Origin: Papaver somniferum
Lineage: Eukaryota; Streptophyta; Magnoliopsida; Ranunculales; Papaveraceae
Length of the DNA: 64,000 nucleotides
Reading direction: 5' to 3'
NCBI RefSeq assembly: GCF_003573695.1
Contig: NW_020650526.1
Span: 3,207,531 to 3,271,530 of the forward strand
Below the pieces are notes generated by a model. The model saw only the letters and a list, made by a program, of their open reading frames with translations, was not told the DNA's origin and ran no database searches. Below, piece by piece: positions 55,591 to 64,000 of this stretch (positions are counted from its first letter, which is position 1; every line of letters starts with the position of its first letter). A program made the position numbers and the translations under genes.

Positions 55591-56052
55591 CAACATATAA
55601 CTTACATTAAAAATATATGAGTATTTGTATGATGCAAAACTAAATAGAGTATTTGTATTATTTAAATTTATTTAACGTATATATTGATATTATAATAATT
55701 ATGATCTTTGTGATAAAATTAAATTATTACTTTTTTTATAAAAATTGTTAAATATACAAAGTTACTTTTGAAATAAATATTGGATTGTGTTAGAGAAAAC
55801 GTATATTATGTGTTACACTGGATCCACAAATGGGTAAGACCGATAAAACACCAACTTTATTAAATATATTTTGTTGTTAGTTTTTGATAAGAAAAAATCT
55901 ATTAATGAAAGAAGAAGATTGAGAAGACATGCTTGAAAAGGAATACCCATTTTTCAATGGACATTTTTCTCTTATTGTAACTTTTTCTTTTTTTATTCAA
56001 CAAATCTAATTAGCAAATTATAATCTATAACTTTATCAAACTCAACTAATTT
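55591..56052 (+). repeat. direct repeat flanking the C2-domain ORF, right copy
   Basis: Partner of 54418-54909. The pair spans a 1.17-kb tandem period; the C2-domain ORF lies between the copies. Confidence 0.9.
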
Positions 56053-56293
56053 AAAATAATTCAATTAGTTAACTACTAATTAAGCAAAAGCTTGCTTACT
56101 AGCTTCAAAATGAACCTATTTTACCTTATCAAGCTCGTCTCCAATTAGCTTTAGCAACTCCTATTTTTCCACGTAAAAGTACCCATTAAACAAGAGGGTT
56201 TTTTGGGTATTAAGGCTTAATGTTTTGATGACGGACTTTGTCTTTCTCAGAGGAAGTATAATATGGAACTTTTATACCTCACAAAGATGGACG
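56053..56293. other. spacer before solo LTR
   Basis: No gene or repeat recognised. Confidence 0.3.
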
Positions 56294-56298
56294 GTGCA
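56294..56298. repeat. solo LTR target duplication, left
   Basis: GTGCA, same as 57769-57773. Confidence 0.8.
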
Positions 56299-57768
56299 TG
56301 TGACGGACCGGAAAATTACGCCTTTGGCGTGTTTCCCCGCAGGTCGTAACTTCCCCGATGCGCCATGATGAAGCTATGATCCGGACCTCAAAGCTAAACA
56401 AATGCACGTTCAATTGCCCTTGCAAGCATGCTCATGGAGCATGATGCAGCTAACTTAGCTTCCACACCGTTCCAAAACTTACCCATTGTCCGCTAAAGGG
56501 TTTAAGGCCATAAGGCCAATGTTGATGCATATTGCATGCATCACTGGCTTTGCCTCAACGTAGGGAATTCATCACTTAATTTCCTATCTAGCTGACCAAC
56601 CGTCATATCGTCGATTTTTGTCCAGGCATAAGTCGTGGACTTTGGCGTAGGATGCACCAAGCCCTTTCCATTCCCTACTTTACCTCACCTACCAACTCTT
56701 ATTGACTTGATAGGAAGTATGAGCATCCACTTTCTGGCATGCAACTAGCCTCATCAAGTCTGGCCACAATCATCTCTTTCGCCGAGCTATCGAGCTTAGA
56801 TGATATGAGGGGCCAACGTGCTGGACCGGCAATGCTGCAACTCATTGCGGCTATCTAAGTACCCTTCCTTACTCTAAAGGGATCAAGCACAGACCGTAGT
56901 TCATCCCCGAAGGGACAAAAACTTAAGCTAACTCGTTTCATGGCCGTGGACAAGAAATAATGGAAATGGCATAGTCCGTATAGGTCGTTCCGCCAAAATG
57001 CATCCAGGTGATGCATGTTTGGTCCGCAATATGGCATAACGATGCCTAAGCATCAAATGCCCTCTTCGCGAGGCTACGCAACTATAAATGATCCTTAGGC
57101 ATCATTCATACTCTTCCGGCTAAGCTATGAAGCTTACTTGGTGCGTAGTCTACATATGCACCATCAACCAACTACCCCTCCCTATATATGTTAATTTAAC
57201 ATTTTTAGAACTCAAATTGGGGGAGGAAAAATCATTCATCAACTCCCCAGGCCATGATGGCTGCACCTTACCATTCTGGCCAACAATGATGTACGGCTGT
57301 GATGGCTATATTTCCGACTTTGGCACATAGGCCACTCAAATGTCAACTCGATGTTCAGCTAGGATGGTTGTATTATAGCTTTGTCCCGTAGGCCACTCCT
57401 ATGCCCAACCGTGATGGTTTTACATTACCAACTCGATGTCCCGCCATGTTGGTTGTCTACTGCCAACTTGATATCTAGCCATGTTGGCTGTACATTTTCC
57501 ACCCGATGTCCAGCCATGTTGGTTGTACATATTCAAGGCCATCTAACCAACTGGCCTAATGCATCATTTGATGCAAGATTGGCTCTTGGACAATGTAGCC
57601 TCTAACTAATGCCATATTGGCCTTACCCAATATGCATACGCGATGTACCTTACTTGGCACCGGATATTGGCCCTGAGCCAAATGCATCTCATGCAACGGG
57701 ATGAAGCTTCATCTCGATCAATGGCGCATCTTTTAGCATGCGCCATGCTAAAAACACGGGGTGTTACA
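56299..57768. mobile_element. solo LTR, 1470 bp, with 5-bp target duplication
   Basis: Begins TGTGACGGACCGGAAAATTA and ends CACGGGGTGTTACA, the TG...CA and GGTGTTACA ends of plant gypsy (Del/Tekay-like) LTRs. It is flanked by GTGCA at 56294-56298 and 57769-57773. No internal sequence, so it formed by LTR-LTR recombination. Its first ~75 bases resemble 15213 and 22565. It contains a ~45-bp tandem repeat. Confidence 0.85.
57340..57545 (+). repeat. degenerate ~45-bp tandem repeat inside the solo LTR
   Basis: Four to five units containing (C)AACTCGATGTCC(A/C)GCCATG followed by TTGGTTGTAC-type sequence. Confidence 0.75.
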
Positions 57769-57773
57769 GTGCA
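57769..57773. repeat. solo LTR target duplication, right
   Basis: GTGCA, same as 56294-56298. Confidence 0.8.
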
Positions 57774-58660
57774 AAATCGGTTTCTACACCCCCTCGATAC
57801 AAGGGTATCACCGGAATAGTTTAACAAGGTCTCCAAGGTCGATTTCTCAGAAATTACTATTTGCTACTCGCTAAATTACCTTGGTGATTTAAGATTCCAA
57901 GATGAATTTGATTTTGACCGATTACATAGGTCTTTAAGGCCGATTTTAGGAGATTTTGTCGCCGACTCTGTGCCGGTTTTTTCCCCTAAGTTACTTTAAT
58001 GTTGAATATATGTTATGTTAGACTTATACATAGTTTTAATTATATTGGTGTTGCTAAGTCAATAGATGATAATACTAAAATTTTATTGTAATAAGGTATA
58101 AGTCACATTAATACCAATCTATATGATCAATGGGACTCGAGGCCTCTAAAAAGTTCATCATAGTATTGGGACGAGTTTAGGTCCAAAACCGAATCATTTC
58201 TCCAAGCTCCAAGATTACCGACCGAGTAGGATCTTGGAGTGAGTTAAACTACTTTGGTTGTCACTTTCAGAATTTGTTAGTCTAAAGTTGACTGATCCTA
58301 CTCTATATCCCAATGATGTTGGAGCACTTCATCATTTAATTTTTTACTCGGACGGATATTTCGTTCACGGTTAATCATTATTATCAATTTATGCATGATC
58401 CAAGGGATAATCACTAGGATGTTGTAAAAAGTACACTTCATTATCTTTGTTTATAAAAATTACGTACTTTTATGCACAAAACACGATTGATTTGATGATG
58501 ATGATGATAATGTAAAATTAGGGTTAGAAAGCATATTTAAGATGAGTAAAGGAGACAAAAAATCTGACGTGGCTCCGAGAGCTATGTCCACAGATAAATC
58601 CCTTTGCGTAGAAATGTTTTAATAATTATATAAGATTTACAATGGTTTTCTTGAGGTTAA
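57774..58660. other. intergenic, no gene found
   Basis: AT-rich with several CTTGGAG and TCCAAG words around 58190-58240; nothing assignable. Confidence 0.35.
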
Positions 58661-58790
58661 AAGCATAGATCGGTTGAAACCACCAAGTGTTGGTATGTCA
58701 AGTTTGGTTGTCATATTTTAGTATCAAAACACAATTAAAGTCGCTTGACTAATTACTAGAGACAACTTTGTTTAGGTTAGACTAGAAAGT
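58661..58790 (+). repeat. LTR-start fragment, inverse of 63600-63723
   Basis: AGCATAGATCGGTTGAA, GGTATGTCAAGTTTGGTTGT and GTCGCTTGA recur on the minus strand at 63723-63600. It is a fragment of the same copia LTR, plus orientation, lacking the first bases. Confidence 0.8.
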
Positions 58791-59479
58791 GTAAGCACGT
58801 TGTCTTCCCATTACTTCAGTGAGATATTTGATCATATTCACAAAACATAGAGTATTTAGAGAGTATAAAAAGCATTCAAACGCCAACGCACTATAAGTTA
58901 TAAGAGTAGATGAGTTTTCAAAACCCTTATTTACAATGCAATAAGAAGCACATATCAATGGAGTTTAATCAGAATATATACAAATACACAGATCTAGAAA
59001 GGCAGATAGGAAGAAAATGATGTATTGAAGAGTTAATCATATACACGTAAAAATAAACGCAAAGCTAACCACCAAAAAAGCATATGTATGTACAAGCTTA
59101 GGGAAAAATGAAAATATCAACATATAACTGTAATATGAAAATACCTTTTGCGAGTCCATGCCCCAACTCTCCCTTTCTCTGTTTTTATGTATTCAATCCC
59201 TAACTTGTTAAAACTACGTAGAAGAAGAAGAGGTACTTTTTGGCTATTGAAATCATCATGTCTTATACATCTTGGGAGCTGTTATCTTTCCCGATGTTTC
59301 TGGTTCCCTTGTGAATGCCAACTTTATCCAGCTGTTGCAACCATTTGACAAGATTAGCGACTACTCTTGGGGCTTTGCCATCCTTGGGATATCCTCTACT
59401 TCTTCCTCCTCACCCAGGGGAAAGTCATCAAGGAAATACGCTACCGCATGTGCTTTGATTGTTGTTCTCATTTCATAGA
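58791..59479. other. no confident feature
   Basis: The left part may continue the LTR fragment; the right part (59200-59480) may be the decayed downstream end of the gypsy pol on the minus strand (short VANLVKWLQQL-like stretch). Not firmly supported. Confidence 0.3.
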
Positions 59480-60600
59480 AGACGTCAAACTGTTTGATTT
59501 AAGCAATCCACTTGGATATCGTACCCGATCTAGTAGAGTTGTCTAGTACCGACTAAATAGAGGACTTTGTTAGCATCCTAATTTTGTGTGTCTGGGTATG
59601 TTCGCAGGTTATGTGTTGCAAATACTAACATAAGTATCAATGGTTAGACTTTAGTATAATTCTTCTCTGCTGGACTCATGGTCTTACTAGTGAAGTATAC
59701 CGGTCTTTCTTCCATTTCGACATTCTTGACTAGTACTGCATTGATAGCACAAGTTGTGGCCCCGAGGTAGAGTGTGAGTACTTCCTCGGTCTGTGACGAT
59801 GTATCCCAGAAACTTACTCGAGGTCACCCTGAAAGTGCATTTGGCTGGGTTAACTCTTATTTTATATTTTCTCATTGTTTGAAAGATGTTTCGAAGGTCT
59901 TCGACATGATCAGTTGCAACTTTTGTTTTGACTAACATGTCATATAAATACACCTCAATCGTGTCATGGATCTTATCATTGAACATGTCTTCCACTAATC
60001 TTTGATACGTTTCACCAGCATTCTTTAGTCCAAACAACATCTTGGTATAACAATAGAGTCCTATCGGAGTAAAGAAAGACGTGTTTTATGATCCTCAGGA
60101 GCCAAAGAGATTTGGTTGTATCCCGAGTATCCATCCATTAATAATATCGCATTATGTTCCATGATTGATTATACAAGTTGATCGATGTTAGGGAGGGGGA
60201 AGCTATCCTTTGGTAAAGCTTTGTTCAAATCGCTGAAATCGATGCAGATTCCGACCCTCCGGTCTTCTTAAGTACTACTACCATGTCCGAGGTGCATAAA
60301 GGATATTGTGCCTTTCGTATGATCCCCGATAATTTTAATTTATTTAATTCCACTTCTACTGCCACTTGCAGCTCGGGTGCATTCCTACGCATTTTCTGTT
60401 GGAATGGCTTAAACTTCGGAATCATTCTTAAGTGGTGACAACATACATCGGGATCGATACCTTCCATATCATGCATTTTCCAGGAAAATACATCCATGTG
60501 TTCCTTTAGTAGAGTTATTAACCGATTTGATTTTTCCTTCGATATCAACGACCCGATCTTTAAAAGCTTCGGCTCTTCCTCTATTCCCAAGTAAATCTCC
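59480..60600 (-). pseudogene. Ty3/gypsy reverse transcriptase fragment
   Basis: Minus strand. The N-terminal RT flank reads ITLLKEHMDVFSWKMHDMEG IDPD, then ELNKLKLSGIIRKAQYPL and MVVVLKKTGG (60590-60240). After a shift come MLFGLKNAGETYQRLVEDMF and the catalytic motif as VYLYDMLVKT, where YVDDM is expected, so the first catalytic Asp is replaced by Tyr. The connection domain follows (IRVNPAKCTFRVTSSKFLGY, 59870-59800). YFTSKTMSPAEKNY (around 59700-59655) marks the start of RNase H. It is similar in style to the Tat element at 37 kb but too diverged to be the same copy. Non-functional. Confidence 0.85.
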
Positions 60601-60958
60601 CGAGTAGGTTCTAGAGCTGTGAAGTTCGATTTTGGATCTCCGAATGGTGTTGCTACCTTTGATTGCTATGCGATCTTATCCTCTCCTGCTTCATATGACA
60701 TAACATCTTGTGAGATTATTCTCTAACTCTTGAGCGGCTTTGATTTCTTTAGATTTATTCTTGTTTCAACATAATCTTTTCTCGCCTATCTTCGTTTTTC
60801 CGAATATCCATTTGAACACAATTTCTAGCGGCTTGTGGATCCCTGAGGACCTCAACGACACCCTTGCAAGTTGGGAACCTTGAAAAGACGAGGGTACCAA
60901 AATATAACTCAATCTAAAACTTTTCAACCTATAAGTCATTTATCCGAAAGTGATTGTC
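60601..60958. other. flank of gypsy fragment
   Basis: Probably decayed protease-RT linker sequence of the same gypsy copy (minus); no clear motif. Confidence 0.3.
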
Positions 60959-61110
60959 TATGGACTGAGTCGAGATAATACAACGAATCGGTTCACACTT
61001 TGTGTGACCGTCCATGGATACGAGATCGAGACAATACGACAACACGATAACTTGTGTGATTGACTATGGATACAAGATCGAGACAATACAACAACGAAGT
61101 ATGATTACTT
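60959..61110 (+). repeat. three ~52-bp tandem units
   Basis: Units contain CTATGGA(C/T)(A/T)..GA(G/T)(T/A)CGAGA(T/C)AATAC(A/G)ACAACG and a TGTGTGA spacer. They lie within or next to the copia LTR. Confidence 0.75.
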
Positions 61111-63723
61111 GATAATAAGTTCGGACTTAACCAAACACAATAGGATTTCTACCAAGTAATTAGGAATTGACATTTGTGTATTTTACTTCTAATTATAATA
61201 AAAACGATTATAATTGTTGAAATAAAAAAGTAAAAGACACGGTAAGATTTAGTTAACGAGGAAACCACAAATACAGAAAAACCCCGGGACCTTGTCCAGA
61301 ATTCAAAACTCTCAGAATTAAGCCGCTATACAAAATCTAAACCAACTTCATATAGTTGAGACCAAGCAACTAAACCTATAGTTCACCTAGTTCCCTCAGT
61401 ATCCCTGCGCCAGCAACTTGCAATAAGTCACACACTTGGAACAATTCCTTTGGTTCGTATTCCAAACAGTAAAGGAACAACAAATCTGTTTGGTAACAAC
61501 TCTTTTCAAACAACGTGATATGAGTTTGACAAAAGGCTCTTCTGTTTATCCCAATAAACTCCTTTGTCAGGTTCTTAGATCTATCTATTCAACAACTACC
61601 AAAGTAATTGTCTAGACTACGTAATCAATACTTTGAATCACAAAGAATTGTATTGATGCCGATCTACTCAACTAATCATTCAAGGTTATCACAAAGATAA
61701 ACCGATTATAGTTGGATCCCCGGTTGATCAAGTTTTGTGCACACCAAAGATTATGAACTCAAATAGGAAATCTTCTTTGTCTTAAAATCTTCTTAGATCT
61801 TCATTAAACACCTACACACAAACAACTTGAATCTCTTGTGATCAATCACACACAAAACGAAGTTTGTTAACGATGGATTATCACAAGACGTCTTTAGATC
61901 TAAAAACAGTACTAAAGATCCCCGTCGATACTTCGATCTAGTTTGAGTGAATCTTATATCAGAAGATAAGATTCTCAAGCATAAACAAACTAGGTGCAAT
62001 CAAAGTTCAACAACCGTTAGTCAATCAAATCAATCGAAAACTAATAATAAACAACAATTATCTAGTTTCCCACCAACGGTGCTCGTAGAGCTTCCCAATC
62101 CCAAAGAAGTCTTTAAAACAAGCGGTCGTAAGAGATTTCGCCTAATTAGGATACTTTCCTCTCCGAATAGACGGCTCCACCAGTAACAACATAACTTGTT
62201 AGTTTTGCTGGCTCTGAGGATTAGTTGCTCGAAATGCAAACTTCAATATTTATAGATCAAGGAAGTTTGGACACCAAGGAATTTCAAAAACCTAATATTC
62301 TCAAAGATATGCAACAAACACAAAAACGGTTTTCATAATTCCTAGAAATGCACCGTACAAATATTGACCGAAATTTCAGTAGAAAATATCCAATTAATAA
62401 ATGCACATTACCAATTTTTATTTTCTAAAGATATGCATTTAATTGCTGGAAATTAAAAGCATATAAAACTAAAAACCTTAATTAAAAGATTCTCAATTTA
62501 TTCTGATCCAGGATTCTCCTTTAGTTATTAAGGAATATCTTTGAACAACAAAAGATAAGAATTACTGCACATGTTCAAAGTATGTCGACATCTTTACTTT
62601 GTAAATCCTTTTTCATATTTACAATCTTGGAACCGATTTGCCACACTTCCAAACGAGTTTAGAATTGGTTCATCTGACTTCCAAGAACTATGTGATTGAT
62701 TATCCTATCAAATCATCATTAATGGGTTTTACTGTTCTACCAAAACACAAAGCTTCGGATCTACCTCCATGTGGGTACTAGGATCGGTCACACTAGCTTT
62801 CCAAAAATTGGTTGACTAGGTACTAGGATCAGTTACCACATAATTATGATATTTACTTGTAATCAGTTGCACAAGTCATATGATCGGTTACCAATTACTA
62901 AGACTTGTTGTACCTTTTACAAGGTTCGATTAAACATACTTGTTATAGGTTGCACCTCTTACTAGGATCGGTTCCCCAATGTCTAGAGTTGGTCATACCA
63001 ATTACAAAATATCGATCATACCATCTCAGGTGATTACTTAAGATCAGTTTCACTAATAAAAGTCATACCAATACAAAAGTCAGGCATTGTGAATAGTTTT
63101 ACCAAGATACATAAACAAATTATGAGCGGTTATACTAAACACACATATTGGTAATCCAAAGATTTGCAATGAATAACAATACCAATAAGCCTAGCGATTT
63201 CCCTTTCGATTCACGAAACAAGTTTATGAATTGTACTTCCTTAAAAAGAATGTAAAACATTGTTTCCTATGACGAAATATTCACCCATACCCATACATAA
63301 TCACAATAGCATTCATACGATTACGTCGATGTCTTATATACGAAGTTCAAAAGATAGACGTTATACTTCGTATTGTAATTCCTTAATACTATGTCTAACT
63401 AGAGTATAATCACAGCTTCGCAGTTATATTTTCAATATGCACGACTTATAAGATACGTTAGGAATGAAACAGTTCAAGTCAAATATTACTAACCTCAAGA
63501 GAAAGGATGATGTTGTCGATGTAGCTCTTTACTTCTTCACATTCTTCAAGTATTCGAGTAATACTTGTAAGTCTCATATCCTAGTAACTTTCTAGCTAAC
63601 ATGTACGAAGTTGACTCTAGTAAATAATCAAGCGACTCTTTAAATGAGTTTTGATTCACTAAAATATGACAACCAAACTTGACATACCAACGCTTGGTGG
63701 GTTCAACCGATCTATGCTCTAAC
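61111..63723 (-). mobile_element. long copia 3' LTR (left limit uncertain)
   Basis: On the minus strand it starts TGTTAGAGCATAGATCGG at 63723. Further along it has CTGGACAAGGTCCCGGGG followed by a TTTCTGTATTTGTGG and TTTCCTCGTTAAC block (about 61310-61255), a recurring signature of long plant copia LTRs in my recollection. I cannot place its far end, so the length (about 2.6 kb here, perhaps to 60.9 kb) is an estimate. 62720-63070 inside it has degenerate ~35-bp units with ACTAGGATCGGTTACC. Confidence 0.6.
62720..63070 (+). repeat. degenerate tandem units around GGATCGGTTACC
   Basis: TACTAGGATC(G/A)GT(T/C)AC occurs at about 62777, 62822 and 62964 with related GATCGGTTACC, GGTTCGATTAA and GATCAGTTTCAC words in between. 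Irregular period of roughly 30-40 bases. Confidence 0.6.
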
Positions 63724-64000
63724 AATCTCCACCGGTCAATTTTAGTAACAAAACTCTTACATCATATGAATAAACAAATGACAAGAATTCATCACACATA
63801 CGCTTGATTCCAAGTTTCAACATCACAATAACCTGTATACATTCAATCCATAAATGCCGCTGTTGACATTATAATAACAAAGCTAATACTCCCCCTAAAG
63901 GTAAAATAGGTAGATTTTCAATCCAAACGTCTTTGTTATTCCCTTTGTATTTAAGATAACCACAAGTATCAATATGATATGTTACTCCCTCTTAGTCTAT
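63724..64000 (-). mobile_element. copia internal 3' end with polypurine tract
   Basis: On the minus strand it reads towards the LTR: TTTAGGGGGAGTATTAGC (about 63905-63885), then CCGGTGGAGAT immediately before the LTR start (63734-63724), the likely polypurine tract. The coding region would lie to the right, beyond the window. Confidence 0.7.

Noticed and set aside
54418..56052. Direct repeats at 54.4 and 55.6 kb as LTRs of a small retrotransposon
   Set aside because: No TG...CA ends, no primer site or purine tract, and no flanking duplication were found; a tandem duplication fits better.
61947..62239. ORFs at 61.8-62.2 kb as host genes
   Set aside because: They lie inside the long copia LTR and show no recognisable domain.
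1..64000. CRISPR arrays, bacterial operons, riboswitches or an integrated organelle genome segment
   Set aside because: The tandem repeats found have no spacer-repeat architecture, genes carry plant introns, and no organelle gene order is visible.

Overview
This is nuclear DNA of a flowering plant, most likely a eudicot; the species cannot be fixed from the window. It shows spliced genes with GT-AG introns, a plant tRNA-Leu, F-box, phytocyanin and plastidial starch phosphorylase homologies, and a dense nest of plant transposons. It is gene-poor. I see one tRNA gene and three candidate protein genes (a two-module cysteine-rich secreted protein at 11.0-11.8 kb, a small secreted protein at 20.4-20.85 kb and a possibly broken C2-domain ORF at 55 kb). 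Almost everything else is transposon sequence or gene debris.

Layout. 0-10.3 kb: a broken Ty1/copia pol, then the 3' end of an F-box gene split by a hAT element (8-bp target duplication), itself split by a 5'-truncated L1-type LINE (20-bp target duplication); then tRNA-Leu(AAG) and a second truncated LINE of the same family. 10.3-12.8 kb: the cysteine-rich secreted gene. 12.8-14.9 kb: a decayed hAT with its transposase C-terminus, abutting a copia gag with PBS and LTR. 14.9-24.7 kb: a duplicated neighbourhood holding an LRR fragment, an F-box pseudogene whose leader is repeated downstream, and the small secreted gene in tandemly repeated flanks. 24.7-30.6 kb: a mariner/Stowaway-like element with a nested TRIM, a long-inverted-repeat MITE, and a 4.15-kb MULE-like element (9-bp target duplication) carrying an apparent ribosomal protein eL20 exon.

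30.6-47.2 kb: a nearly complete 13.8-kb Ty3/gypsy element of Tat type, with 961- and 950-bp LTRs and a perfect 5-bp target duplication. It is inserted in an exon of a starch phosphorylase pseudogene, and between pol and the 3' LTR it carries a spliced antisense gene. 47-56 kb: a phytocyanin 5' fragment fused to a LINE tail, an 11 x 28-bp tandem array, another LINE RNase H piece, and a C2-domain ORF between two ~480-bp direct repeats. 56-64 kb: a 1.47-kb solo LTR with perfect 5-bp target duplication, a gypsy RT fragment, and the 3' end of a copia element with a long LTR.

The genes do not form a pathway. The value of the window is its readable order of insertions, several fixed by exact target-site duplications and by the reading frames they interrupt, plus the antisense gene inside the Tat element.
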